From contig DAIMGJ010000001.1 in assembly GCA_036723975.1 (NCBI GenBank), positions 62,001 through 126,000 on the forward strand: a stretch of 64,000 nt of DNA. The letters are read 5' to 3'. The stretch comes from JAILEN01 sp036723975 (GTDB lineage Bacteria > Bacillota > Clostridia > Lachnospirales > Lachnospiraceae). The position numbers and the translations under genes were made by a program. Numbering within the stretch: the first letter of the stretch is position 1; the number at the start of each line of letters is the position of its first letter. Below, piece after piece: positions 55,082 to 64,000 of the stretch. The notes below the pieces were generated by a model that ran no database searches, had not been told where the DNA came from, and worked only from the letters and a program-made list of their open reading frames with translations.

Positions 55082-57957
55082 TTCTCAAGCGCCCCTTTTA
55101 CCATTTGTACAATACCGTCCCAATCAAAATCAATAAACATACGCTCTATCTCATTTACCCGTTTGTTTTCCGATTCGGGCAGACAGTACCCATGCAAGTA
55201 TTTCATACTTTCCTCCATTCGATCGTAGTCCATACTTTCTGCAATCTCTGCGATGGAGGCATATACTTTTTTCAATTCTTTCTCCGAAATTTTTGGCAAG
55301 TTTTCATTTGCCCGTTCAAGGCATGTCAGCTTTTCATCCAACGTGCGATACAAGAAAAGAAGTTCTTCCGTGTAAAGTTTCAGATAAACCGTATCTCCCC
55401 GTCTTCCCGCATCCTCCAATGCGGCTGCCAATTTAGAAAGATCCGTCGCTCCAATAATCCGTGCCGAGCTTTTTAGCGCATGTACTTTTATCACATAGTT
55501 TTCCGTATCTCCGTTTTTATAAAAACTCTCAATCTCATTCGCTTTCTCCTTAGCCGTCAAATGGAATACGGAAAGCACAGATTTATATCCTTCCTCCGAT
55601 CCGAGATTCAAAAGTCCGGCCGAAAAATCCAATTCCGGAATCTGCTCCAACAAACGCACAAAGTGCTCGGAGGCAGTTTCTACAGAGGACGCTGCTTCTT
55701 CCTTTAAAACAGCGTCCTCTCCATCCGAAATCTTATCCTTCGGAAGCAGTTCAAAAATCATACGCTCTAACTTTTCACCCTCAACGGGCTTTGAAAGATA
55801 ACCCGTAAAACCGGCTTCCAAATACATTTCTTTGGCACCGTAAACCGCATTTGCAGTCAAGGCCACCGCCGGAGCGTCTTTGCTCATGCCGCTTTTCCGT
55901 ATATGATGCAGTGTCTCGATTCCATCCATATCCGGCATCATATGATCGATGAAAATAATGTCATAGGCGTTTTTATCCGAAAAAGAAATCGCATCTTTTC
56001 CGGACATGGCCGTATCGATATTTATCCTCGTCTTTTTCAGCAAACTCTCAATAACAGTAAGATTTACTTCTGTATCGTCCACCACGAGAATCCTCGCCTT
56101 CGGTGCATGGAACAGTTCGTGATACTCATACGTATCCTCGGAAGCCGACTTTAACCTGGTCATGATATCCCCGATTTCTTCCCATGTATCCACCTCTTGG
56201 CAAACAGAAAAAGAAAACTCAGAGCCTTTTGCGTATTCGCTTTGCACCGAAAGGCTTGAACCCATGAGATCCAAAAGCTGCCTTGTAATACTCATTCCCA
56301 AACCGGTTCCTTCAATTGCACGGTTTCGTTTTTCTTCAATACGTTTATATGGAGCAAATAAATTTTCCATATCTTCCGGCTTCATACCGATGCCGGTGTC
56401 TTTTACGCAAAAGCCAAGTAAAATCCGACGATCATCCTTCTTCTCATAAGAAACCCTTAACGTAACTTCTCCTACTTCCGTATACTTTACGGCATTGGTC
56501 AAAAGATTCATCACACACTGACGAACGCGGATTTCATCGCCTATTAAAAATCGCGGAATCTTTTCATCTACGATTACCTTAAACTTCAGCCCTTTTTTCT
56601 GAGCCCTATCGCGAATCATATTGATCAAATCATTGATTAAGGAAGACAAATCATATTGTGCCGGAATAATTTCCATCTTTCCTTCTTCCACTTTTGACAA
56701 ATCCAAAATATCATTAATCAAAGACAAAAGGGTTTTTCCCGCAGACATAATATCCGCAGCGTAGGAGCGAATGGTTTTTTCCTGCGACTCACGAAGAATC
56801 ATTTCATCCATGCCAAGCACAGCATTGATTGGGGTGCGAATTTCATGAGACATACTTGCTAAAAATCTACTCTTTGCTTCGTTTGCATTGTCGGCGATAT
56901 CCCTTTGTTCCTGCAACTCTTCCATATAGTGATAATGCTCTGTATCATCCACCAAAGCATAGAGTTTTCCGTATTTTTCTCCGCCGTAAACCAAGTCATT
57001 TTCTTCCGGAGTATAAATCCGTTCTCCGATTGTTATGGTTTCTCCCGACGCCACCGCCGATGTAATGTCATCCAAAATGTCATAGGGTGTTTTTATACTT
57101 TTTGCGGTTAGGCTAAGTGATATCGATTCCGAAAAGAAGGTTTCAAACTCCGGATAGAGTTTTGTCATAGGTTCATTGTAGTACTGAATTCGACCCTCAT
57201 TATCCACCGCGATGATGCCTTCGGAAATTCGATCGACTGCAAAGTCTTTTGCAATCTCTCTCGTACCCATTAAGTCAAACTTAAAAATCGCAATCAACAT
57301 AAATACCGTTCCGACCAGTGCTCCCGGCATGGAAATGTCATAGAACTTTGTAATCGGGAATATATGTGCAACTTGCATAACCCAAGATGCCGTCTGTACA
57401 CCAAAAGCCAGAATCAGTGTCATATATCTTCGTTTCACTTTTTTGTGGGTTTCTTTCCGGTATGCACGAATCACCCATCCCATGGCAAAGGCAACCAACA
57501 CCAAATTAATGAGCATCAAAAGGTCATGCATACTTCCGTTGGAATGATAAAACTTCGGAAACTCCGGATCCGCCACAAACTTATAGTCCTCATAATATAA
57601 GCCGTTGCTTCCGATGGTAAGCACCGATAAATAAATCAGAAAATGCACGATAACCAGTGGCAAAATAATTCTTTTGGGGATTTTCATGCGACAGATTCTT
57701 GCAGAAAACAAAAAGAAAGCAAATGCAATCCAAACCCTTCCAATATAAGAAAACTTAATCGCGAGAATATATGCTTCCTCCGACTGGGCTTTCATTTCAA
57801 AAAGGTATCCCATATTGCTTAAAAAAGAACATACGCATGCAAAAACTAAACAAGAATGAATCGTGTTTTTCCATCTAAAAAAAACGATTACAATCTCAAT
57901 AAACAGCACACTTACCGTAGCATATTGCATGCCTAATAAAATATCATGTACGTTCAT
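55078..57957 (-). CDS. Hybrid sensor histidine kinase with receiver and HPt domains
   Basis: A 959-residue phosphorelay protein: seven membrane helices (1-225), a PAS-like region, HisKA with HEIRTPINAVLG, ATPase with NLLTNAVKYTE and DTGIGMKPEDMENLF, receiver with FIDHMMPDMDG, and C-terminal HPt with VHALKSSARIIGA. There is no separate output domain; the overlapping EIIC-EAL gene is the likely functional partner. The start at 57957 has GGGAGAGGG upstream; the frame is open to 57981. Confidence 0.9.
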   Translation of the reverse strand: MNVHDILLGMQYATVSVLFIEIVIVFFRWKNTIHSCLVFACVCSFLSNMGYLFEMKAQSEEAYILAIKFSYIGRVWIAFAFFLFSARICRMKIPKRIILPLVIVHFLIYLSVLTIGSNGLYYEDYKFVADPEFPKFYHSNGSMHDLLMLINLVLVAFAMGWVIRAYRKETHKKVKRRYMTLILAFGVQTASWVMQVAHIFPITKFYDISMPGALVGTVFMLIAIFKFDLMGTREIAKDFAVDRISEGIIAVDNEGRIQYYNEPMTKLYPEFETFFSESISLSLTAKSIKTPYDILDDITSAVASGETITIGERIYTPEENDLVYGGEKYGKLYALVDDTEHYHYMEELQEQRDIADNANEAKSRFLASMSHEIRTPINAVLGMDEMILRESQEKTIRSYAADIMSAGKTLLSLINDILDLSKVEEGKMEIIPAQYDLSSLINDLINMIRDRAQKKGLKFKVIVDEKIPRFLIGDEIRVRQCVMNLLTNAVKYTEVGEVTLRVSYEKKDDRRILLGFCVKDTGIGMKPEDMENLFAPYKRIEEKRNRAIEGTGLGMSITRQLLDLMGSSLSVQSEYAKGSEFSFSVCQEVDTWEEIGDIMTRLKSASEDTYEYHELFHAPKARILVVDDTEVNLTVIESLLKKTRINIDTAMSGKDAISFSDKNAYDIIFIDHMMPDMDGIETLHHIRKSGMSKDAPAVALTANAVYGAKEMYLEAGFTGYLSKPVEGEKLERMIFELLPKDKISDGEDAVLKEEAASSVETASEHFVRLLEQIPELDFSAGLLNLGSEEGYKSVLSVFHLTAKEKANEIESFYKNGDTENYVIKVHALKSSARIIGATDLSKLAAALEDAGRRGDTVYLKLYTEELLFLYRTLDEKLTCLERANENLPKISEKELKKVYASIAEIAESMDYDRMEESMKYLHGYCLPESENKRVNEIERMFIDFDWDGIVQMVKGALEK

Positions 57958-58029
57958 GTTATAAACCCTCTCCCAAATCACATATAAACGCCACGTTTTT
58001 ATTATACTACTCGATATTTTAAATTCCTA

Positions 58030-58072
58030 GATTTGAATCCTGTCCACCAAAAGAAGAACCCCTTTCGAGGTT
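58030..58072 (-). terminator. Terminator of secA
   Basis: GAAGAACC and GGTTCTTC arms around CCTTTCGA-type loop, with TTTTGG on the minus strand, 16 nt after the secA stop codon. Confidence 0.75.
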
Positions 58073-58087
58073 CTTCCCACAGAATTC

Positions 58088-60655
58088 TTATTTTGCACCA
58101 TGGCAGTTTTTATACTTTTTACCGCTGCCGCATGGACAGGGATCGTTGGGATAAATCTTTGGTGCTTTTCTCGTTTTTGGTCCGGACGGTGCCGTATCAT
58201 CCTTGTTGGTTCCCGTAACCTTTGCCTGCTCTTCACGCTCGATCTTCTTCTCGATGCGGATACGATAGAGCATGGTAATTGTATCGGTACGGATTGCTTC
58301 ATTCATGGCATCTACCATGTCGTAACTTGCCATCTTGTATTCGTCTACCGGATTTCTCTGGCCGTATGCCTGAAGTCCGATACCCTGACGAAGCTGATCC
58401 ATATCGTCAATTTCTTCCATCCACTTACGATCGATGACACGAAGTAAAATAATTCGCTCCACTTCGCGGAAGGATTCCGCATCCGGGAATTCTTTTTCTT
58501 TTGCTTCGTAAAGCTTTAACGCCTCATCAGTTAATTTCTCTTTCAATTCCGCAATGGTTTTTACATCGGAAAGTCTTTCCTTTGTAATTGGCTGTAACGG
58601 GATCACCGGAAGGATGACTCTGGTAAGTTCTGCTTCATCCCACTCATCTCGTTTGGTTGCATCGCTGACGCAAACGTCCACAAGCTCATCAATCTTGGTG
58701 CGAATCATATCAAGAATCTGGTTCTTCATATCTTCGCCTTCCAATACACGACGACGCTGAGCGTATACCAATTCCCTTTGCTCATTCATTACCTGATCGT
58801 ACTCAAGCAAGTTTTTACGGATAGCAAAATTGTTGCTTTCAATCTTTCTCTGTGCACGCTCGATGGCATCGGAAAGCATTTTATGCTGGATCTCTTCTCC
58901 ATCTGCCACACCTAGATTGTTGAAGGTAGTAATCAATCTGTCGGATCCAAAGAGTCGCATCAAATCATCTTCCAAAGAAATGTAGAACTTGGATTCACCC
59001 ACATCTCCCTGACGTCCGGAACGACCACGCAACTGGTTATCGATTCGGCGGGATTCATGACGCTCGGTACCGATGATTTTTAAACCGCCGGCTGCACGGG
59101 CTTCTTCATCAATCTTAATATCCGTACCACGACCTGCCATATTGGTTGCGATGGTAACCGCACCGTGGCGGCCTGCCTCGGCAACGATTTCCGCTTCCTT
59201 CTCGTGGAACTTCGCATTTAATACGTTATGTGGGATACCTTCTTTAGAAAGCATACGGCTAACGAGTTCAGATACTTCAATGGTAATGGTACCTACAAGC
59301 ACCGGCTGTCCCTTTGCATGAGATGCCTTTACTTCATTAACGATTGCCTGATATTTTTCACGCTGGGTTTTGTAAACCGCATCATTGTGATCGATTCTTT
59401 GTACCGGCTTGTTTGTCGGAATCTCCACAACATCCATTCCGTAGATATCTCTAAACTCCTGTTCCTCTGTAAGAGCGGTACCTGTCATACCGGCCTTCTT
59501 ATCATACTTGTTAAAGAAGTTCTGGAAGGTAATATTTGCAAGGGTCATGCTTTCGCGTTTAACCTTAACATGCTCCTTTGCCTCAATGGCCTGATGCAAA
59601 CCATCGGAATAACGACGGCCCGGCATAATACGTCCGGTAAAAGAATCAACAATTAATACCTGATCGTCTTTTACTACATAATCCTGGTCGCGGTGCATCA
59701 AATTGTGAGCACGAAGCGCAAGAATCACATTATGCTGAATCTCTAAGTTCTCCGGATCTGCAAGGTTATCTATTTTAAAGAAGTCTTCTACCTTCTTTAC
59801 ACCTTCCTGGGTTAAGTTTACTACCTTGTCTTTTTCACCGACGATAAAGTCTCCGGTTTCTTCCTGTTCGATACCCATAATCGCATCTACTTTGGAAAAC
59901 TCCGGGAGATCCTCACCACGCTTTAACTGACGAGCCAAAATATCACACATCTCGTAAAGCTTTGTGGACTTTCCACTCTGTCCGGAAATGATAAGCGGTG
60001 TACGCGCCTCATCGATAAGTACTGAATCCACCTCATCGATGATACAGTAATGAAGCTCACGCTGAACCATATCTTCTTTGCGAACCACCATGTTATCTCT
60101 TAAGTAATCAAAACCAAGTTCGTTATTTGTAATATAAGTAATATCGCAGTTGTATGCTTCCTGACGCTCTTCTCTGGTCATGTCGTTTAAGACACATCCG
60201 ACCTTTAAACCTAAGAATTCATGTACCTGACCCATCCAGCCGGCATCACGCTTTGCCAAATAGTCGTTTACGGTAACAATCTGAACGCCACGCTCTTCCA
60301 ATGCATTTAAGTATGCAGGAAGGGTAGCTACCAAAGTCTTACCTTCACCGGTTTTCATTTCTGCGATACGACCCTGGTGCAAAATAATACCACCGATTAA
60401 CTGCACGCGAAAATGTTCCATACCAAGGACACGGCGAGCTGCTTCTCGAACAACCGCATATGCCTCCGGCAAAATATCATCCAAGGTCTTTCCTTCTTTT
60501 AACTGCTCTTTAAAATATGGTGTCTTTGCTTTTAATTCCTCATCGGAAAGAGCCACCATCTCATCACGATAGGATTCAATCTTATCAACGATAGGATAAA
60601 TACGCTTTAATTCCCTTTCACTGTGGGTTCCAAACACTTTATTTATAAGACTCAT
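58088..60655 (-). CDS. secA: Preprotein translocase ATPase SecA
   Basis: An 855-residue motor that pushes proteins through SecYEG. GEGKTLVATLP (P loop), DEVDSVLIDEARTPLIIS and NMAGRGTDIKI motifs, and the C-terminal zinc motif CPCGSGKKYKNCH that binds SecB or ribosomes. A strong promoter lies at 60702-60730 and AAAGGAG precedes the ATG. The usual neighbours hpf and prfB are not adjacent. Confidence 0.97.
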   Translation of the reverse strand: MSLINKVFGTHSERELKRIYPIVDKIESYRDEMVALSDEELKAKTPYFKEQLKEGKTLDDILPEAYAVVREAARRVLGMEHFRVQLIGGIILHQGRIAEMKTGEGKTLVATLPAYLNALEERGVQIVTVNDYLAKRDAGWMGQVHEFLGLKVGCVLNDMTREERQEAYNCDITYITNNELGFDYLRDNMVVRKEDMVQRELHYCIIDEVDSVLIDEARTPLIISGQSGKSTKLYEMCDILARQLKRGEDLPEFSKVDAIMGIEQEETGDFIVGEKDKVVNLTQEGVKKVEDFFKIDNLADPENLEIQHNVILALRAHNLMHRDQDYVVKDDQVLIVDSFTGRIMPGRRYSDGLHQAIEAKEHVKVKRESMTLANITFQNFFNKYDKKAGMTGTALTEEQEFRDIYGMDVVEIPTNKPVQRIDHNDAVYKTQREKYQAIVNEVKASHAKGQPVLVGTITIEVSELVSRMLSKEGIPHNVLNAKFHEKEAEIVAEAGRHGAVTIATNMAGRGTDIKIDEEARAAGGLKIIGTERHESRRIDNQLRGRSGRQGDVGESKFYISLEDDLMRLFGSDRLITTFNNLGVADGEEIQHKMLSDAIERAQRKIESNNFAIRKNLLEYDQVMNEQRELVYAQRRRVLEGEDMKNQILDMIRTKIDELVDVCVSDATKRDEWDEAELTRVILPVIPLQPITKERLSDVKTIAELKEKLTDEALKLYEAKEKEFPDAESFREVERIILLRVIDRKWMEEIDDMDQLRQGIGLQAYGQRNPVDEYKMASYDMVDAMNEAIRTDTITMLYRIRIEKKIEREEQAKVTGTNKDDTAPSGPKTRKAPKIYPNDPCPCGSGKKYKNCHGAK

Positions 60656-60701
60656 TTTTATTCTCCTTTAACGGTCGACGTCGCCGACACTCACTTTCGC
60701 T

Positions 60702-60730
60702 ATTTTACCACGAAAGCCCTTTTGTAACAA
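60702..60730 (-). promoter_or_regulatory. secA promoter
   Basis: TTGTTA (60725-60730), 17 nt, TAAAAT (60702-60707) on the minus strand. It is divergent from the acyltransferase promoter (TTGGAT 60773, TATAAT 60796-60801). Confidence 0.65.
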
Positions 60731-60772
60731 CAATATCTTGTAATTTGACAAGACCGTCCATCACTGTTCTTC

Positions 60773-60801
60773 TTGGATTTTGTCTTGAAAATCTATATAA
60801 T
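60773..60801 (+). promoter_or_regulatory. Acyltransferase promoter
   Basis: TTGGAT (60773-60778), 17 nt, TATAAT (60796-60801), 42 nt upstream of the start codon. Confidence 0.6.
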
Positions 60802-60843
60802 GATGTGGTTGTTCAAAGAATAATTAAACACTTGGAGATATAT

Positions 60844-62001
60844 ATGAATAATAAATGCTTACGTGATTCTAATATAGAACTAATGCGAATCCTTGCAATG
60901 CTAATGATTATCAGTTATCACATTATTATCCATTGTGTGAATGTACAGCTGGTTGATTCAACTTCCATAGAAAAGCTTCAAAACGGTTGGTTTAATAATC
61001 CCATGTTTTATAAACAGCTTTTAATCCTTGCTTTAATGATGCCCTTTGGACTCGTTGGGAACGCTCTCTTCATTATGATTTCGGGTTATTTTCTTGCCGA
61101 CAGACAGATCGACATACTAAAGATTTCAAAGAAGCTTTTATCTGAGCTGTTATTTGCAGTCATTACCCTCGTTGTTGCTTCTTCCGTTTTTATCCAAAAG
61201 ATTTCTTCCGTAGAAGCACCTGAAACACTGTTTAGTTACATCCGTATCCAGTACTTTAATAAAATGTCATGGTTTGTCGGCTATTACTTCATCATCATTC
61301 TTTTGGCTTTTTGCTTTTTAAACAAGTTTTTGTCATCACTGGATAAAAATAAGTATTTGGGGTTCTTGTTTGCCCTGCTTGCCATTTCTCAGCTAGGCTG
61401 GTCAGGTGCACTGCTTGATGATTTAGCGAAGGGGCTTAGAACGGTTGTTATTGGAGTTTTCCTATATTCCTTAGGCGGCTATATTAAAAAATATAATCCC
61501 TTCGAAAAGGTTAGAGGCTATGTCCTGTTTCTTGTGATTGTTCTTACGAATTGCCTTGTGGCTGTTTCATATCACAACACGGTAATAGGCAAGATTCAAT
61601 CTTATTATTACAATCAGACAATGCCCGGTGCCACCGACACCGGCTTTATCCAGACTATACCTAAATTTGATAATTACAGTGTCGTAGTCGTCGTTCTGGG
61701 TGTATGTATCTTTGAGCTCTTCAGAAGACTTCGCCTTCCTGAACTTAAGCTGCTAAATGCCATTGCCCGAGGTACCTTTATGATTTATCTTCTTCATGAC
61801 AATGGATTTGCCTACAGTATTTGGAAAACTCAGGATTGGATTACCCTTTTGTACAACGACTTTTTTGCTTTTCTTATAAAGCTTGTCTGCTGGACTCTTG
61901 CAGTTTTCTTAGTCGGATACGTTGCCTATTTCGTATTTATTGTACTTATAAAATTCATTAATAAAACAAAATGGGTATACCTGAAAAGCGAGAAGAGATA
62001 A
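60844..62001 (+). CDS. Acyltransferase 3 family membrane protein
   Basis: A 385-residue protein with about ten membrane helices, beginning with a conserved RDSNIELMRILAMLMIISYH segment that carries the acyltransferase-3 His. Such proteins O-acetylate surface sugars or exopolysaccharides; the acceptor is unknown. GGAG precedes the ATG at 60844; a longer frame to 60745 has no ribosome site. It is the only plus-strand gene between secA and the noncoding RNA, with its own promoter, and appears more AT-rich than the flanking genes. It may be an insertion (inference). Confidence 0.82.
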   Translation: MNNKCLRDSNIELMRILAMLMIISYHIIIHCVNVQLVDSTSIEKLQNGWFNNPMFYKQLLILALMMPFGLVGNALFIMISGYFLADRQIDILKISKKLLSELLFAVITLVVASSVFIQKISSVEAPETLFSYIRIQYFNKMSWFVGYYFIIILLAFCFLNKFLSSLDKNKYLGFLFALLAISQLGWSGALLDDLAKGLRTVVIGVFLYSLGGYIKKYNPFEKVRGYVLFLVIVLTNCLVAVSYHNTVIGKIQSYYYNQTMPGATDTGFIQTIPKFDNYSVVVVVLGVCIFELFRRLRLPELKLLNAIARGTFMIYLLHDNGFAYSIWKTQDWITLLYNDFFAFLIKLVCWTLAVFLVGYVAYFVFIVLIKFINKTKWVYLKSEKR

Positions 62002-62191
62002 TGGGTACTTTTTTCAAGCATTTTTGTAAGACAATTTCAAAAGCTATTTTTACCGTTTTTCATAATTGTGTCCCTTAAATACAAGCACCACAAAATATTG
62101 TTTTTATTGTTTTGAATTGTGTTATTTTTTGAAATATTAATTCAATTTGACAAATTATAGCTTCATTTTATTTAAATTGTCAAAAAACTCA

Positions 62192-62220
62192 TTGACAAAT
62201 ACCCTGCTTGGTGTTACTAT
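62192..62220 (+). promoter_or_regulatory. Strong promoter for noncoding RNA
   Basis: TTGACA (62192-62197), 17 nt, TACTAT (62215-62220). The transcript would start near 62227. The preceding 62002-62190 interval is AT-rich with nothing else recognised. Confidence 0.75.
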
Positions 62221-62226
62221 AAGGTC

Positions 62227-62545
62227 ACAAAAAAGAACACCTCCTATCGGAGAACAAAGGAGGGTTCAAGGTACTATAGGATGATTTGAAAGGAGGCCGT
62301 TAGCGTAAGAAACTAAGACCAAATGTAAGCCGGAGTCTAGCCGGTAAATTCTAGACACGATGAAAAGACCGGGGACCAAGCTCTTAGACAAAGGCTGTTT
62401 TAGCCGTGAAGGTAAATGTGAAAGAGGATATGATTCAAAAGGCTTTCATCGGAATATAGGAGGATGTCCGCGAATGGACAAAATAGAAGTACAATTTAAG
62501 GAATAGACGGTATCCGGTGTAAGGATTACCGTCTATTTCATTTTG
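62227..62545 (+). ncRNA. Structured noncoding RNA, family not assigned (raiA-type a possibility)
   Basis: No open reading frame of note. Promoter at 62192 and terminator at 62502 bracket about 310 nt. Helices readable by eye: GAAC-A-CCTCC/GGAGG-GTTC (62235-62267); a closing GTACTAT/ATAG..GTAC (62271-62277 with 62483-62492); CCGG/CCGG (62330, 62369) enclosing GTCTAG/CTAGAC; CTCTT/AAGAG enclosing GGCT/AGCC; and TGTCC/GGACA (62465-62480). The closed domain of about 220 nt resembles the raiA-motif RNA class in size and setting near secA in Clostridia, but I cannot match conserved bases from memory, so the family stays open. tmRNA, 6S, RNase P and SRP RNA hallmarks were looked for and not found. 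Confidence 0.7.
62502..62545. terminator. Bidirectional terminator, ncRNA and glycosyltransferase
   Basis: AATAGACGGTA (62502-62512) and TACCGTCTATT (62527-62537) form a perfect 11-bp stem; TTTCATTTTG follows on the plus strand. The stop codon of the convergent glycosyltransferase sits in the T-rich tail. Confidence 0.85.
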
Positions 62546-63752
62546 TATTAATCTGCTCTATGAATCGGATTAATTCCTGTCCATGGTTATCCCAGCTAAA
62601 CTTACGCTCCGCCAGTTCCAAACCGTTTTTCGCAATGATACACAAATCATCCGTGGTCATGGAATCCAATCGGTCTTTTAATTTATTCAAACCCTTTTCA
62701 CTGTAGGAAATCACGTTCACCGCATCTTTGATATCATTATCAAACATCAAGGACATATCCGAAATACAAACCGACCCGCTTGCCCACGCAGAAGTTACTC
62801 TGTCATGAAGTCCGCAGGCAAACATGGGATTGATATCCAGCACAAATTGATAACGTCCCATAAGTTGCACGGAAGCCACCATAGATCTTGCCGGCAAGAA
62901 TCGAATTCTTTCGTTCGAAGCAATTGCAGAGTTTTCCCAGCCTTCCCCCACTACCACAAGTGGATAAGTTGCATCGGAGAGTTGTTCTAATACCACTTCC
63001 CGTTTTTGATTGCGTTTCTTTTGGTCAACGAGAAACATACAGTTTAACAGTTCAGCAAAGCCGCTCATCTCGTAAAAGTCCTGAATATAGGCATCCACTT
63101 CTTCCTCCGTCTTTGCGCCGCTATATTTCTTCAAAAGATCCAACAAGCAATCCTCAATGGGTTTTGTGGTGTCCTGCCACGCGTCCCACAAGTCCAGTGC
63201 CAATTGATAAGTCGCATTGTTGATTTGGTTACGAAGCGCCAAAATCTTCTCATCCAGTTCCTCGTCTTTTAAATAAGTTCCGGTAAAAAGAATTCCCTTT
63301 TCTCTTTCTTCAAAGGGTGCACCACAAAAAGCCTTTGTACCTGCAATCGGAAGAAGTTTTGCATCCCTGATATATGGATAGTATTTCTTCATGTAGTCTA
63401 CATGAAAACGATCGATTCCAAGGGTATAATATCGCTCAATGGGAAACACAAGTCCCGGATGATGATACAAAGGATGATCCAAAATATAATTGATAAAAGG
63501 CGCATTTATCTCATTCAACACTCGCTTTCCTCTATCATCAATCAGATATGGCAATCTGGAATTTATATCCAAAACCGCATCGAAGGTTTTTCCCATCACT
63601 GTTTCCAGCAAAGAATAATCCGCCTCGTTTTCATCGAAATCAAGACGGACTACCTCCACATTCTTCCGCTCCAGTACCTCTTGGATACGATCCAAGAAAA
63701 AAGAACCGGAAAAATAACATAATTCTTTTGTCGACGCAATCAAAATCTTCAT
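62538..63752 (-). CDS. Glycosyltransferase-fold protein (CgeB/GT1-like)
   Basis: A 404-residue GT-B-like protein. N-terminal MKILIASTKELCYFSGSFF starts an N-domain; the C-terminal half VVVGEGWENSAI, RSMVASVQLMGRYQFVLDINPMF and CGLHDRVTSAWASGSVCISD resembles the glycosyltransferase family 1 C-domain seen in CgeB-type proteins. Donor and acceptor are unknown. The ATG at 63752 overlaps the map stop as TAATG, so translation is coupled. Confidence 0.8.
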   Translation of the reverse strand: MKILIASTKELCYFSGSFFLDRIQEVLERKNVEVVRLDFDENEADYSLLETVMGKTFDAVLDINSRLPYLIDDRGKRVLNEINAPFINYILDHPLYHHPGLVFPIERYYTLGIDRFHVDYMKKYYPYIRDAKLLPIAGTKAFCGAPFEEREKGILFTGTYLKDEELDEKILALRNQINNATYQLALDLWDAWQDTTKPIEDCLLDLLKKYSGAKTEEEVDAYIQDFYEMSGFAELLNCMFLVDQKKRNQKREVVLEQLSDATYPLVVVGEGWENSAIASNERIRFLPARSMVASVQLMGRYQFVLDINPMFACGLHDRVTSAWASGSVCISDMSLMFDNDIKDAVNVISYSEKGLNKLKDRLDSMTTDDLCIIAKNGLELAERKFSWDNHGQELIRFIEQINTK

Positions 63753-64000
63753 TAGCGTGAAATAACCTCTGCGCCTTCTTCTGTCACCAGAATCTGGTAT
63801 TCCCACTGAGCGGATGGTTTTCCGTCCATGGTATAGACTTCCCAGCCGTTTTCTTTGTCTGTGAAAATCTGAGCCGTTCCCATATTAATCATAGGCTCGA
63901 TGGTAAACATCATGCCCGGAACAATAAGCATATCTTCCCCTGCGTTGGAACAATATCCAACCCATGGTTCCTCGTGGAATTCCAAACCAACTCCATGTCC
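63752..64000 (-). CDS. map: Methionine aminopeptidase, N-terminus outside window
   Basis: The last 82 residues of a type I methionine aminopeptidase, open to the right edge. GHGVGLEFHEEPWVGY and GMMFTIEPMINMG contain the second metal-site His and the Glu of the dinuclear centre; ILVTEEGAEVISR is the usual C-terminus. It removes initiator methionine from nascent chains. Confidence 0.9.
   Translation of the reverse strand, partial: GHGVGLEFHEEPWVGYCSNAGEDMLIVPGMMFTIEPMINMGTAQIFTDKENGWEVYTMDGKPSAQWEYQILVTEEGAEVISR

Noticed and set aside
62227..62545. tmRNA, 6S RNA, RNase P or SRP RNA
   Set aside because: No tag reading frame or tRNA-like end, no long central-bubble hairpin, and no RNase P or SRP conserved cores.
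1..64000. CRISPR array, prophage or insertion sequence
   Set aside because: No regularly spaced repeats, integrase, transposase or phage structural genes were found.

Overview
The window reads as chromosomal DNA of an anaerobic, flagellated, low-to-mid GC member of the Clostridia, most likely Lachnospiraceae. Support: class III anaerobic ribonucleotide reductase, type III glutamine synthetase, a crotonase, an mbl-flhO-flhP flagellar block, an HPrK/Crh-like carbon-regulation block, and a Firmicutes-style uvrC/hprK/murB/rapZ/whiA order. No prophage, insertion sequence, CRISPR array or rRNA is visible. About 46 protein genes, one tRNA-Gln and one probable structured noncoding RNA are supported. 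Most genes lie on the minus strand.

Layout. 0-4.3 kb: an ECF S-component (cut by the left edge) coupled to a cysteine hydrolase, a VTC-type polyphosphate polymerase, a family 2 glycosyltransferase and mutY. 4.4-14 kb: a PAP2/degenerate-GDPD/propeller fusion, crotonase with a Rex-like operator, a YjfB motility protein, ridA, cvfB, acyl-ACP thioesterase, an intact membrane GDPD, tRNA-Gln, a small exporter and a membrane hydrolase. 14-19.3 kb: two membrane EAL proteins flanking an alanyl-tRNA editing enzyme. 19.4-27.7 kb: an orphan radical SAM protein, YigZ, PBP1A, glutamine synthetase III and aldolase. 27.8-39.6 kb: a long minus-strand run REC-GGDEF-EAL, ftsH, uvrC, hprK, M18 peptidase, murB, rapZ, whiA, Crh-like HPr, lipid kinase. 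39.7-44.5 kb: nrdD-nrdG-response regulator-histidine kinase behind tandem NrdR boxes. 44.6-47.8 kb: mbl and three flagellar rod genes with a sigma-D-like promoter. 47.9-52.8 kb: uvrB-uvrA behind a LexA box. 53-58 kb: a hybrid kinase overlapping a PTS EIIC-EAL fusion. 58-64 kb: secA, an acyltransferase, a roughly 0.3 kb noncoding RNA, a glycosyltransferase and the 3' end of map.

How it fits together. Cyclic-di-GMP turnover is prominent: four EAL proteins in 41 kb, with membrane, receiver and sugar-permease-like sensory modules, close to rod-level flagellar genes and a YjfB motility protein. Carbon control is represented by HPrK together with an HPr paralogue that lacks the catalytic histidine but keeps the regulatory serine. 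Regulatory sites readable in the DNA (NrdR, LexA, Rex-like, sigma-D-like) agree with the genes behind them.

Most unusual: (1) a family of intergenic hairpins, each with a GTAG tetranucleotide next to a conserved GC-rich stem, resembling REP/BIME elements and doubling as terminators; (2) the EIIC-EAL fusion; (3) the PAP2-pseudoGDPD-propeller fusion; (4) the Crh-like HPr with Glu at the His15 position; (5) the promoter-to-terminator noncoding RNA at about 62.2-62.5 kb. All calls come from reading the sequence; no database search was run.
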